Source of the DNA: a virus
DNA length: 64,000 nucleotides
Virus record (IMG/VR): IMGVR_UViG_3300042311_001406
Span: 1-64,000 of that record
Strand: one strand, 5' to 3'
Shown here in pieces: positions 8,238 through 18,600 of the stretch; position 1 is the first letter of the stretch; each line of letters begins with the position of its first letter. Both the position numbers and the translations under genes were made by a program. A model generated the notes under the pieces. The model was given only the letters and a program-made list of their open reading frames with translations, ran no database searches and had not been told where the DNA came from.

Positions 8238-9814
8238 TGACGTCAACGACCTTCTTCAAGACCGCGACTCCATCGAACCGGGTCACGAGCCGCGATGTCG
8301 TCGCGACACGGACCGCAGGCGCGCTCGACGTCGTGACAAACCCAAGCCTTGGGTCATCTGTCGATGGCGCACTGTCGAGCGTCATGCCGAGCGGTGCGCG
8401 ACTGAACGGGCCGGCGACCATCAGCCAGCTCAACGTGCTCAACCCTTCGAGTGAAGACTTCACGGGCGCCATGGCGGAGCGCGACATTGGCGCCGTCCCC
8501 GTCGGCGACTACATCAAGCACACGTCATTCAAAACCGGCAGCAAGCTGATCATCCGAATCGTGCAGATGTCGGCGACCTCTACTTCGGTGAAGTCGAAGT
8601 TCGGCGAGAACAAGAGCAACCGAGACATCTTCGCGCAGGCGGGACTGCAAGCTGTCAACGAGATCAGCGAAGAGAAGTTCCAGCTCTACGAGGGATTCGA
8701 CTCGCACAAGCTCCTCATGTTTGGTCGCAAGCCAAAGATCTGGAACTTCCAGCTGATGGTGCTCAACGGCGCTCGTCCTGGGACAGGCGAAGGAGCCACA
8801 GCTGAAGAGTACGAAGCCGAGAACATGGACTTCGCCGACGAGCTCTATCGGCGCTACGAGGCGTACTACGCCGGCACCAAGGCCGTCGAGGCTGATTCGC
8901 GCGTGTTCCTCAGTTACGAGGATCGGATCATCGAAGGCTACCTCGTCAACATGACGCTGGCACGCAACTCACAGGCTCCGGCTGTCGCGCCTATGAACAT
9001 GGTCGTCGTCGTCACCCATGACTCGTTCTCGACCAACAGCTTGGCGCCGCAAGACAACATGTCGATCAACGATCTGTTGGACCAGAAGAAAGAGTCCGAA
9101 GAGATGGCGACGTCGCTGTCTCCGACGGAACTTGTGAACGCTGTGCTGACGCCAGAGCAGCGCCAGGCCATCTACGAGGAGAACCAGTCGAACACGGCTG
9201 AAGCCCAGTCGCGTGCGAGTGACCTGAGGGAGCAGGCGCTGCGAGCGAAAGACCTGCAGCGCCAGGCGGCCACGATGTTCACGGCCGTGCAGGACATCAA
9301 GCAGCAGGCACAGGACGATCTGGTGTTGGCCGAGAGCGAAGCAGACAAGGCCCATGCCCTTGGCCTGATTGCTGAGATGGAAGCCAGGGAGCGTGAGCTG
9401 GTCGCCATGCAGCAGGACCTCGGCAAGACCGCGGCTCAAGCTGAAGGCCCGCTCACGTTCATGGGCGATCAAGCCCAGATGTCAGCGCTGGAAGAAGTGA
9501 CCAAGCAGCTCGACGCGGCTGAGCACGCGCAGAAGTCGATGGAGAACAACATGAAGTTCTCCACGGAGGGTGACCTGACATCGGCCTACGCCACCGACAA
9601 AACCTTCACGGACATCCTGCAGACGTACCCTGATGGGACTCGGCACCTGTTCAGCTACGTGACGAACGACAACGACCTCTCAAACGAGATATTCCTCGAC
9701 GAAGAGGGCGGTGTTACGCTGCTGATTGGCGAGCGCGACGTGAGCGACAATCCAGAGTACGATGACATCCCGGATGGGAAGACAACACGGCTCAAGAGGG
9801 TGTTCTCGAAATGA
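8234..9814 (+). CDS. Virion protein, probable tube/baseplate adaptor, 526 aa
   Basis: Starts at the ATG overlapping the tape-measure stop, with AAGGGG upstream; a second ATG follows at 8237. Residues about 85-280 form a beta-rich domain (KPKIWNFQLMVLNG, then SYEDRIIEGYLVNMTLARNS) resembling tube-end or hub-adaptor proteins encoded after tape measures. About 310-440 is a long Gln/Ala/Glu coiled coil, and the C-terminal 80 residues are acidic and globular. The role as a tail tube to baseplate connector is inferred from position and this resemblance. It overlaps the next gene at 9811 (ATGA). Confidence 0.65.
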   Translation: MMTSTTFFKTATPSNRVTSRDVVATRTAGALDVVTNPSLGSSVDGALSSVMPSGARLNGPATISQLNVLNPSSEDFTGAMAERDIGAVPVGDYIKHTSFKTGSKLIIRIVQMSATSTSVKSKFGENKSNRDIFAQAGLQAVNEISEEKFQLYEGFDSHKLLMFGRKPKIWNFQLMVLNGARPGTGEGATAEEYEAENMDFADELYRRYEAYYAGTKAVEADSRVFLSYEDRIIEGYLVNMTLARNSQAPAVAPMNMVVVVTHDSFSTNSLAPQDNMSINDLLDQKKESEEMATSLSPTELVNAVLTPEQRQAIYEENQSNTAEAQSRASDLREQALRAKDLQRQAATMFTAVQDIKQQAQDDLVLAESEADKAHALGLIAEMEARERELVAMQQDLGKTAAQAEGPLTFMGDQAQMSALEEVTKQLDAAEHAQKSMENNMKFSTEGDLTSAYATDKTFTDILQTYPDGTRHLFSYVTNDNDLSNEIFLDEEGGVTLLIGERDVSDNPEYDDIPDGKTTRLKRVFSK

Positions 9815-12393
9815 CGATGACGATCACGAACTTGACCGTTCTTCCTGGTTTGACGCTGGTTGGCCGTCGACTTGCGTTCGGGTTCGTTGTGTCGAGCGAC
9901 GACATTGAAGATCCAGCCTTGTCGGAAGACGTCAAGGTGTCATGCGCTGGCCAGGTGCTTTTCGACAACGGCAAGCTGGTCACCGACGGTGTCAGCTTCA
10001 TTCGTCGACCGATGGTCCGCGCGTCCGATCGGCCAGACGTCAATGGCGTCGAGTTCAGCATCGTCACCGGTGAGATCTTTGAAGAAGGACAGGAGTACGA
10101 CCTCGCCATCGCTTTGCGCGACGTGACGACGGTCGTCGTGCCTTTCTCTGTGGCCATCACGAGTGGCCCGGTGATCGCAGCCATGACACCAGTCCTCGGC
10201 TCAGATGGGGCGTCGACGACGCCCACCATCACCATCGACATCGCGCCAAGTGTTGATGATGCCGACGTCGAACTCTCTGTCGTCGACTTCGAGGTGTCTG
10301 CCAGCCTCTCTGGCAGCGTTCTCGCCATTGACGACTCCACCTACAGCCTCAAAGGCATGGAGGGTCGCCGCGTCGACTTCGGTGGCAGCACCGTCAAGAT
10401 TCTCACCGTGCTCGATCCGACACATGCCACGGTGAGCGCAGGCGCAACGCCAGGTGCAGCTGTGGCCTCGTTCTACACGAACGGCGGCCTCAATGTGCGC
10501 GTGGGCGGCGCCACTGTCGTCGACACGGGCATCGGCAAGACGCACGGCGACTGGACTGGCGCCATCGGCGCTCCCGCCCACATCGGCTGGCGCCGCGTCG
10601 TCATCACGCCTGCTGGTGGCGCCCCAGCACTGGCGATTGGCGACCGCGTCGACATCACGATTGACGCCGTCGACAGCGACGGCCGACGCAGCTCGCTGAA
10701 CGCTTTTTTTTACGTTGGGCTCCGCAATGGTCCGACTGTCACCGAGGTCTCTCCTGATCCAAACACGAGAGGCGTCGGCGCTCGGCCATCCGTGTCGTTC
10801 AAAATCAAAGACGACTACGGCATCGACCTCGCCAGCTTGAACGTGCGCTACGGGCAGACCAACGCCATCGTCAACGGCGTCATCCAGGCCGCCTTCACCA
10901 CTGCAAGCTCGATCACCGCCATCACCAACGGCTACACCGTTGTGCTGCAGCCCAACGTCGGCTCGACAGCGGCCCATCTCGTTGGCGACATGGCCACCAT
11001 CATGGTGATGGCGACCAGCACGCCGGGGAAGAAGATGAACCCCGTCTCCTGGTGCTTGCTGCCAGCCACGGCATCTGCTTCTGGCGCTGATGCTGTTGGG
11101 CCGTACTCGTCGATGACGCCGACACCGAACCAGGCGATTGTGAGAACGATCCCGTTTGACATGCGCAACGAGTCGTTCGGCGATCCGCAGCGCTTGAAGC
11201 ACAACGGCTACGCCTTCGACGGCTACTGGTACAACGATGGCTTGCGATCCTCGCTTCGCGCGAGCTGGGCGACAGAGGCTGCCAGCGTCAACCGCAGCAC
11301 TGTCGCCGAGATGCCCGTCGTTGGCTTCATCGTCGTCACGAAGACCGGCTGGTGGATCGCTGACGCTTTCCACAAGATGTGGATGCGGGCGGACGCCGTC
11401 ACGCTTGTTCCCGGCTGGACGATGGCCAACGGCAACGACGGCGGCGGCGACATCACGGATGCGTGCTGGTCAAACGGCATGCTGTTCTTCACGCAGAACT
11501 CCTGCGTGTTTCAGGTCTCGTTCTCCGACGACTTGGCTTGGAGGATGACGGCTTTCGGCCGCTTCGAGTCGATGACGCACATCGCCGACCGCTACGCCAA
11601 TGCCAGTGGCGGCGTCGTCGATCCCGACTGGAAGCTGTCGTCGTCAACCAGTCAGTTTGATGGCTTGGATGCCCAGTCGTTTGGTCGTGGCGCCTGGGTG
11701 CTGGCGGCATGCCGAGATGGCGACATCGAGATGTCTTGGGAGTGCGACCTGCTGATGATCGCCAGGCACGCTGGGCGCGCGCTGAACCTCAACTTCAACC
11801 GTCGCACTGTCGTCATCGCTGGCCCTGGAACGCCGACAACCTGGTGCCGACCTGCGTTCATGCGCGGCGAGGAAACCAAGCTGGTGGCCGCCGTCGACAA
11901 CAAGATGATGATCATCGACTGGGTCATGACGCTGGGTGCACTTGCTGGCGCCGTGTCGACGACGACACTCCCTGGTGCCACAGCCAAAGACCTTTCGCTC
12001 GCCAAGACACGCTACAGTGATCGGCACTTGGCTCTGGTGACGCAAGCCGACCGTGGGGTTTTACTGGATCTTTCGCTGGCTTCAGCACCTGTCATCGTCA
12101 AGCAGATCCAGCTGACAGACGTGCATGCATCGGCGACGGAGTTCACCCGTGGCGCCCTTGATCCATCGTGCGAGAAAGACGATGGGTTCATGTACTTCGC
12201 CACCAAAAGAGGGTCTGGGCAGGTGGACGTGTCGCGGCACTTCATGCTCCCTGCCAGCGGCGTCGCGGGAGACAGGAAGCTCGCTCTCGCTGGCCCATTT
12301 GCATCAGGCACAGTCATCAGCAGCCTGACCGTCGTCATGCCGACACCGCATGCCGCGCATCGTTTCCTCGGCACCAGCTGGACGCTGGTGTAA
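9811..12393 (+). CDS. Large beta-rich tail/baseplate protein, 860 aa
   Basis: The N-terminal third reads as several Ig-like beta domains (VSPDPNTRGVGARPSVSF near residue 315 is a typical Ig-like strand set). Residues about 168-224 hold one copy of a small beta module that recurs in other virion proteins of this window (see findings). The C-terminal half is rich in Trp and Asp with repeated blade-like motifs, suggesting a beta-propeller. There is no signal peptide or enzyme motif. It is probably a surface or baseplate appendage. It is coupled by overlap to 8234 and followed by a short gap with its own candidate promoter. Confidence 0.65.
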   Translation: MTMTITNLTVLPGLTLVGRRLAFGFVVSSDDIEDPALSEDVKVSCAGQVLFDNGKLVTDGVSFIRRPMVRASDRPDVNGVEFSIVTGEIFEEGQEYDLAIALRDVTTVVVPFSVAITSGPVIAAMTPVLGSDGASTTPTITIDIAPSVDDADVELSVVDFEVSASLSGSVLAIDDSTYSLKGMEGRRVDFGGSTVKILTVLDPTHATVSAGATPGAAVASFYTNGGLNVRVGGATVVDTGIGKTHGDWTGAIGAPAHIGWRRVVITPAGGAPALAIGDRVDITIDAVDSDGRRSSLNAFFYVGLRNGPTVTEVSPDPNTRGVGARPSVSFKIKDDYGIDLASLNVRYGQTNAIVNGVIQAAFTTASSITAITNGYTVVLQPNVGSTAAHLVGDMATIMVMATSTPGKKMNPVSWCLLPATASASGADAVGPYSSMTPTPNQAIVRTIPFDMRNESFGDPQRLKHNGYAFDGYWYNDGLRSSLRASWATEAASVNRSTVAEMPVVGFIVVTKTGWWIADAFHKMWMRADAVTLVPGWTMANGNDGGGDITDACWSNGMLFFTQNSCVFQVSFSDDLAWRMTAFGRFESMTHIADRYANASGGVVDPDWKLSSSTSQFDGLDAQSFGRGAWVLAACRDGDIEMSWECDLLMIARHAGRALNLNFNRRTVVIAGPGTPTTWCRPAFMRGEETKLVAAVDNKMMIIDWVMTLGALAGAVSTTTLPGATAKDLSLAKTRYSDRHLALVTQADRGVLLDLSLASAPVIVKQIQLTDVHASATEFTRGALDPSCEKDDGFMYFATKRGSGQVDVSRHFMLPASGVAGDRKLALAGPFASGTVISSLTVVMPTPHAAHRFLGTSWTLV

Positions 12394-12396
12394 GCT
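12391..12396 (+). promoter_or_regulatory. Candidate -10 element TAAGCT
   Basis: TAAGCT overlaps the stop of the preceding gene and lies 27 nt before ATG 12424, which has its own AGGAG ribosome site. The identical hexamer precedes the 47528 gene. A promoter here would let the small virion protein be made at a higher level. Motif-based only. Confidence 0.35.
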
Positions 12397-12423
12397 CAGC
12401 AAGACCATCACAGGAGAATCTTC

Positions 12424-12822
12424 ATGGCCCTTGGCTACAGCACCCCTCTTCGCAATGCGCGCCTCGACGCAGCCTTGGCCATCATCGGCTCGGCCGCCAA
12501 GATCGCGCTCTACTCTGGCGTTCGCCCTGCCACTGGCGGTGCCGTCACCACCAAGCTCAGCGAGAACGTGGCCGGCTCGCCCTTCGCCCCAGCCGCCGCG
12601 GGTGGCGTGCAGACCGCCAACGCCATCGCTGACGGCACCGGCCTGGCGAACGGCACGGCCACCTGGGGTCGCTTGACCACCAGCGGCGGCACCTTCGTCA
12701 TGGACTTTTCCGTGACGGTCGTTGGCGGCGGCGGCGACCTGCAGCTGACGGGTACCGCTGCCATCGCCACGGGGCAAACCGTGAAGATCGCGAGCTTTGC
12801 GGTCACGACTGGCAACGCCTGA
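12424..12822 (+). CDS. Small beta virion protein, 132 aa, paralogue of the 43022 gene
   Basis: ATG 12424 has AGGAG 8 nt upstream. The protein is Gly/Ala/Thr-rich and beta-predicted with no charged clusters. It aligns end to end with the protein at 43022-43426: an N-terminal helix, IALYSGVRPATGGA versus LRIYAGAKPGTKGA, a GTA-containing strand, then GGGGDLQLTGTAAIATGQTV versus SGSDLNLVTTSIVAGQPV and a similar end (VTTGNA/FTAAGA). Such small beta proteins commonly decorate tails or fibres. The exact role is unknown. A terminator-like hairpin follows at 12857. Confidence 0.8.
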   Translation: MALGYSTPLRNARLDAALAIIGSAAKIALYSGVRPATGGAVTTKLSENVAGSPFAPAAAGGVQTANAIADGTGLANGTATWGRLTTSGGTFVMDFSVTVVGGGGDLQLTGTAAIATGQTVKIASFAVTTGNA

Positions 12823-12856
12823 AGCTGCTGCTGGAGCCCTTGGCTGTTTTGGGGTA

Positions 12857-12888
12857 GGCTCGTCGACGTCGACGGGCCTTTCTCTTTT
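12857..12888 (+). terminator. Probable intrinsic terminator
   Basis: GGCTCGTC (12857-12864) pairs with GACGGGCC (12871-12878) with one G-U pair around a GACGTC loop, followed by TTTCTCTTTT. It ends 12 nt before the next start. A TAGGCT hexamer at 12855-12860 overlaps its left edge, so the same spot could also be a promoter. How the 12901 gene is transcribed past it is not clear. Confidence 0.65.
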
Positions 12889-12900
12889 GGTGGTGACGAC

Positions 12901-14982
12901 ATGGCACTCCGTACGCTCGAATTCCCATGGCCGAACGGAACCCCGAACCTTGCTGCTGGCGCGACGTTCACGTCGCCACTGATCAACGTCCTCACTGAGC
13001 GGCCAGCCGCCAGCGACACATGGGAATGCATCTCGGCCAAGCTGGAGATCTACTGCCACAACAATGGCGCTGCCGCATTCGACATGGCGTCATACACGAT
13101 TGGCTTCGGCCGCGGCACAACTCTGCCGACGACAGCAGACTACACCACGGAAGTCACGACCAATGCGACGGTGGGCATCAAAGCTGGAACGCTGATGTTC
13201 AGTCGAGATCTGACGTCGTGGTTCAACACAACGCTGACGGCTTCAGACAAGAGCAGCCTTGTCGCAGGTAGCGGCACCGGCATCGGCTACACGTTCAGCT
13301 TGACGACTTCTGGTGGTACAACCATCAGCCTCACAAATTTCACGGCCAAGCTGATCATCACTGTGCATGTGACCGAGTCGGCTGGCAAGCCGCTGCGTCG
13401 ATGCAACATGGTGCGCATCCCCATGGATGGCCGTTTGGGTCATCTTCCGTTGACGACGACGTGGACTGCCTACGCTGTTGGCAACCTGCCAGCGCTCAAC
13501 ACCTTCCTGCCAGAAGGCGGCAAAACCATCCAAGCAGCCTGGGTGGAGATCGAAGGGAACGATCAGAGCAGCGGCACTGCGGACCTTGGCCTGGCAATGC
13601 GTTGCGACAACATCGTCGGCAGCGACGTGACGTTCGGCTCAACGATCAAGTCACAGAACCTCGCCAACTTCTTCAAGTTGCACTACTTGATTCCTTCTGC
13701 GTATTGGACTGCGGCATACACGCTCAATCTCCTCGCTGTTTGTGGCGTTGGAACCAAGAATGCGTTCTACCACCCGAGCTTCGTGCTTCATGTGGTCTAC
13801 ACGTACACGCCGGCTTCAACGACACGATGCTTGATCTCTCAAATGTTGGTGCACGGTCACGAAGCACCGTTTGGACGAGTCAACATCAATGAAAGAGTAA
13901 AAGCGCTGATCCAAGAGCAGAATCCGACACTTGTGCAAAGTGGCGTCGTCATGAACTGGACATGCTCATCCAACTCCACCAAGGGCGTTCGCGTCAAAAT
14001 GGAGGGGCATGCAGACTACGCGTATCTGACTGCAGCATCAGCAGGATCAATCGCAACACAAGCAGGCCAGGAGCAGTATTCATTCCGCTTTGATCCAGGT
14101 GGTGCGCTTGGTGCTGGCGTCTCGATTGCCAGGGGTATGAATGATCTGTCGATCATGTTCTACCAAACGGCACAGAGCACCAATGACACGTCAAACAGGC
14201 CAGCGATGATCAACTTCAGGACGTACCTGAATTACACATGCGATGCGCCAAGTAACGCGTATGAGACCTACCCGGAATTCAACGGAACAGGACCGTACGC
14301 ATACAACAACATGTCGAGAACCATTTACAAGGGCTTGTTCTCGTCGAACTCGCTACCTCAGTTCCAAGAAACCGGACTGATCACGTCAAACATGAACATC
14401 CCCAACAACTACGGGGAAGATGGTCGATACGTCACCAACCTGGCCATGGATTGGCGTGCACTTGTCTTCGGGCAATCAGCGAACGTGCGTATGGGAGTTT
14501 TGCGCATGACCACTGAACCCAAGGGTCAGGCGTTCCTGCCAGCTGGTGTTGCCTATGCTCAATGGGCAGAGCTTGGCGTTGGTGTCTCCAAGTCTGACGC
14601 TGGAAGCGTGATCAGTTTCCGCTGCGACTTCAATCGCCACTTCAGGCCAAGCTGGTACCATCCCGCAGATCAGGGGCTCGACTGGTTTTTGGTTGATCGA
14701 AGGTTCCTGGTTGAAAACCAGCGAGACGTTGTCATCTGCTCAGACTCGTGCATGTGGGAAACATCTTCTGGCATTTTCCAGACGAAGTTTGGTTCCGTCG
14801 TCAAAGCTGGCGAGTCGCTCACTGGACAGGTTGTCGACGTGTTCGATCAAAATGATGTCCATGTCTACGAAGCAACATGCAATGCGGCTGGATCTTTCAG
14901 CGCCATCGTGTTCGATGACACGATCCAGTATTACGCCGTTGCGCGTCGTGGCCTCAAAGCCGGATCGTCGCTTCTCTTCTGA
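12901..14982 (+). CDS. Virion appendage protein, 693 aa
   Basis: ATG 12901 has only a weak GGTGG ribosome site. The protein is beta-rich with many Thr, Ser, Asn and aromatic residues. Residues 1-160 and 170-300 look like two related jelly-roll-type halves (LPTTADYTTEVTTNATVG, then LPLTTTWTAYAVGNLP). The last 70 residues resemble a short carboxypeptidase-regulatory or Ig-like cap (VVDVFDQNDVHVYEATC). No enzyme motif is seen. A tail fibre or decoration role is likely from composition and from its place among similar genes. From about 13900 its codon use is more AT-rich than its neighbours. Confidence 0.65.
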   Translation: MALRTLEFPWPNGTPNLAAGATFTSPLINVLTERPAASDTWECISAKLEIYCHNNGAAAFDMASYTIGFGRGTTLPTTADYTTEVTTNATVGIKAGTLMFSRDLTSWFNTTLTASDKSSLVAGSGTGIGYTFSLTTSGGTTISLTNFTAKLIITVHVTESAGKPLRRCNMVRIPMDGRLGHLPLTTTWTAYAVGNLPALNTFLPEGGKTIQAAWVEIEGNDQSSGTADLGLAMRCDNIVGSDVTFGSTIKSQNLANFFKLHYLIPSAYWTAAYTLNLLAVCGVGTKNAFYHPSFVLHVVYTYTPASTTRCLISQMLVHGHEAPFGRVNINERVKALIQEQNPTLVQSGVVMNWTCSSNSTKGVRVKMEGHADYAYLTAASAGSIATQAGQEQYSFRFDPGGALGAGVSIARGMNDLSIMFYQTAQSTNDTSNRPAMINFRTYLNYTCDAPSNAYETYPEFNGTGPYAYNNMSRTIYKGLFSSNSLPQFQETGLITSNMNIPNNYGEDGRYVTNLAMDWRALVFGQSANVRMGVLRMTTEPKGQAFLPAGVAYAQWAELGVGVSKSDAGSVISFRCDFNRHFRPSWYHPADQGLDWFLVDRRFLVENQRDVVICSDSCMWETSSGIFQTKFGSVVKAGESLTGQVVDVFDQNDVHVYEATCNAAGSFSAIVFDDTIQYYAVARRGLKAGSSLLF

Positions 14983-14994
14983 TCGGAGTATGAA

Positions 14995-15666
14995 ATGCCT
15001 GTGATCTGGGACCGCATCTTGCAGATTGGGGCGGCGCCCGGTACCGGCAACTTCACGCCGGTATCAACGCCCACCCAGTACAAACCGTTGTCGACGATTC
15101 CGTCGTCGACGGACTTCGACTACGTCATCGAAGGGATCGACTCCTCGAACCAGCGTACGGCGTTCTGGGAACAGGGCGTCGGCCAGCTAGTCGGCGGCGA
15201 CCTGGTTCGCACAGATCTTGGCGTCACCGATGGCAGCTCTGGCCCTGGAGTGCGCGTCAACTTCCCGAGCACTGGCGGCGCCCAGGTGCGTGTGATGAAT
15301 GCGGCCACGGCTGAGGCCTTGCGAAAGGCTGCGCTTGACGCCCTGCGCGCCACCGGAGTCGACACGCTGACGGCATCCGTTGGCACACTGACGGTGCCGA
15401 TGAGCACTGGGAACTCCCGCAAGAAGGCGGACCTGAGCTCGAACACCACCGTGCAGCTGTCTGCCCTGGCTGACGGCGGCCGCGTCAGCCTGACGCTGAA
15501 GAACGTGAGCGCAGGCGTCATCACGCTGACCTGGGACACCGGCATGGTGGTGGTTGGCGCTGCGCTCCCACTGACCTTGGCTGCAGGCAAGACCGTCCGC
15601 TTCGTCGCGGACATGACCGGAACAGCCCTCACTGGCGTCGTCTGCGGCGCTTCGGTGCAGTCGTGA
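14995..15666 (+). CDS. Tail fibre-like protein, 223 aa
   Basis: ATG 14995 is preceded by CGGAG. Residues 1-95 contain the start of a fibre-type domain (IEGIDSSNQRTAFWEQGVGQ), 95-120 a short Ala-rich helix, and 125-220 a small beta domain (LSALADGGRVSLTLKNVSAG) of the kind found at fibre tips or connectors. There is no signal peptide. Its stop overlaps the start of the large LamG-like gene (GTGA at 15663), so the two are translationally coupled and probably part of one appendage. Confidence 0.65.
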   Translation: MPVIWDRILQIGAAPGTGNFTPVSTPTQYKPLSTIPSSTDFDYVIEGIDSSNQRTAFWEQGVGQLVGGDLVRTDLGVTDGSSGPGVRVNFPSTGGAQVRVMNAATAEALRKAALDALRATGVDTLTASVGTLTVPMSTGNSRKKADLSSNTTVQLSALADGGRVSLTLKNVSAGVITLTWDTGMVVVGAALPLTLAAGKTVRFVADMTGTALTGVVCGASVQS

Positions 15667-18600
15667 GCATTTCCGTTTTCGATGACCCCTCGTTTGTGGC
15701 TCAGCTCGACCAAGGCGTCGACTACAGCGACATGCAGTTCTACCTCAAGTACGAGGGGCAAGCCGATGGTCCGCGTGTTCTGCCGGAGACGATCGACTTC
15801 GGAAACGGACTGGGGCCGCAGCTGCCGCTGTTGAAGTATTTCGGCGAGGAGGCGACGACAACGTCGTGGGTCAACCGCGGCTCTGCTGGCGCTGCAGGCA
15901 ACCTGACAGCTGTTGGCATCCGGTCGGGCGACCTTGGTCGAGATACGCCATTCCGGGACGCCACCGTGAAAGGTGTTCGCTGCCAAACGGAGGTCGGCAC
16001 CGGCCGATACTTTGAGGCGATCGACGCCTTGCTTGCCGACGTGACGACTGAAGACATCTTCTTCGAGTGCGTCTACTCGCGCGAGGCCGGCACCGTTGCG
16101 TGCCCATTCGGCAAGCGAAACCAGGGCGCCTCCACGAACGTGGGATACCATCTTTCGACGGCTGCCGCGACGACCATGCTGTGGACGACTCGTCCAGCAG
16201 GCGACGCAGTCCGCAGCGGCAGCGTGACGACCTCGCAGAACTCGTTCTGCCACGTGAGCGGCTACCTCGACAACAGCGCCAGCGGCACAGAGCGTCAGCG
16301 CACCTATCTCGGCAGCCAGACGAGCGTCAACGCCCCAACCGCCACAGTGCTTGGCAGCCTGTCGAACGCCACGCCTTTCCGCGTTGGTGCACGCTGGCTC
16401 TCTTCGTTTGCTGCTGCCGAAGACGTGACCATCGTCTATCTGGCCATCTGGATCGGCAACGACATGATCCTTGCTGGGTCAGATGCTGCGCTGACTCAGA
16501 TCATCAGAAACCGACAAATGCTGATGGGCGGCATCGCTCCACAGGTCGGCGTCAAGAAGATGTTGTCGCTGTCGACGCCGTTCCGGTACGTCACCCGCAG
16601 CCGCAATGGCTTGCTGAAGGGGTACCGCAAGGGTGCTGGTTTCGAGATTTCCGACGACAGGATCTCCTTTTTGAATGGAGAAGTTGTCGCCGGCATCGAG
16701 TTTGCTTCGGTGCTCAACGCTGTTGGTGGCGTCAGTGCAGAGTCGTACACGACGGCATGGTCAGCAGTGAACTGCGTGATCAACAACAACGCAATCGATG
16801 CGCCACTTCGTCCTGTTATTGCTTTTGAGGGCCAGTCGCTGGTTGCTGCCAGTGGGACAAATGTCGCCAAAGCCACGAGGACAATCGGACTCAGCGTGTC
16901 AACGCGGTACCACTTCGGCACGTTCGCAAAAAGAGGATCATCTCGATACCTGTACATCGCCGTCAACGACTCAGCAGGGAACCCTGCGAATCGGTTCGCC
17001 TATTTCGACCTCGACACAGGAGCAGCTGTCAACATCGGCAGCGGACTGCTGTCTGCTCGTGCGACACCGTTTGTTGATGGCTGGTACAAAGTCTACGTTT
17101 GGATCGACAATCCTGCTGTGGATGCTGCAGCTGTTTTCAATGTCGGCTTCAGCGAATCGTCTTCGTCGCAAAATGCAGTCGGAGACGGATCGACTGTGAA
17201 TGGGTACCTCTACGGCGTCATGCCTGTGAGCGCTCCAGCGACTTACATCAACCAAGACATGCCGATCATTATCGATCAGTCATCGACTGGTCCGATTCAC
17301 ACGTACGATGGAGCAAGTGTCACGTCGACACCATATGCCCTTTTGTGGGAGATGGCTGTTCTCGATATGGCCAACTCACCGTTGGTCGCCTCTCCTTGTT
17401 TGACGCTGTACACGGACGCCAGCAACTACGCCCTCATGTCGTTCAGCTCATCGACAACTGTTTGGCGCATGAGCTGCGTCAGCGTTGTTGCTGGTGTTAC
17501 ACAGTATTCGCTGAACACAGATCTGACGACCGGCGTGAGGCCTGCTGATGGCACACGAAACAAGCTGGTGATGAGCAACGATGTCAACGACATGTCTGCG
17601 TACAGCGGAGACAACAAGCTCGTCATTTTCGACTACAACACGACTCCTTTTGCGAATCCCGCGCAGATCAGATGGGGGCAAGACAACAACGCCAGCATCA
17701 GCGGTCGCAGCCACTTTGTCATCAGCGGCGGCGTGGCAAAGTCTGCGCGAAAAACAAACAGCCACCCATATCGTCGCGGTGTGATCGATGGCCTTGTGGC
17801 TTTCGCACCGTTCAATGAGCCTGTGACGCTGCCGCGAAACACGGTGACAAGAGCTGACCTGACCACCAGTGGCTCGGTGACGTTTGGCCAGGCCGGCGTT
17901 GAAGGTCGCGCCATTGACCTCGGTGGCGGCTACGTGGAAACCGACGTGGCGCCCATGAGTGGACCATGGTGCTGGGCGGTGCGCGCACAGGTGCTCAGCG
18001 CGACGCTATCCGGCAACCAGATGATCTTTGACCAGATGGTTCCTGGAGCCAGCACCATTGGCAACGGCCTGGTTGTTGGCATCAACAGCAGCTTCCAGGT
18101 CTACGTCGCCTACGGGGCAGGCACAGCGACGTCGACAAAAACCGTCGCACCGCTGACGACGTACACCTTTGCCGTCGTCTGGGATCAAACCAGCATCTCC
18201 GTCTACGTTGATGGCGCCTTGTACCTGTCAACAACCGCACCTGGTACGGCACCAATGCCGAGCTCGGCGCCTGTGCTGCGCCTTGGCAGCAACACGCGCA
18301 GCGGCCAATCGCAAGTCGCCAGCTCGCTTCGCCTGGAGAAGCTGAGGGTGTTCAACTACGCGATCCGTATGGGCGCCCTGATGCCGCTCTACGGTCGAAA
18401 GTTTGCACCAGATCTCGTAAACCCAAGCTTCTGGGTGAAATCAGCGTCCGGCAACGTGATACTGGACGGCAGCAACGGCGTGATCCAATGGACCGACTTG
18501 AGTGGAAATGGCTTGCATGCTGCGCAGCCCACCGCTGGTAATCGACCGATCTTCGGCACCCCAGCAGCGGACATCAACGGAAAACCGACGCTTCGCTTCA

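Noticed and set aside
6144-8246. Long minus-strand open frame (700 codons) antisense to the tape-measure gene
   Set aside because: It mirrors a well-supported plus-strand gene, has no ribosome site and a composition (Ala/His/Arg/Val runs) typical of antisense frames in GC-rich DNA.
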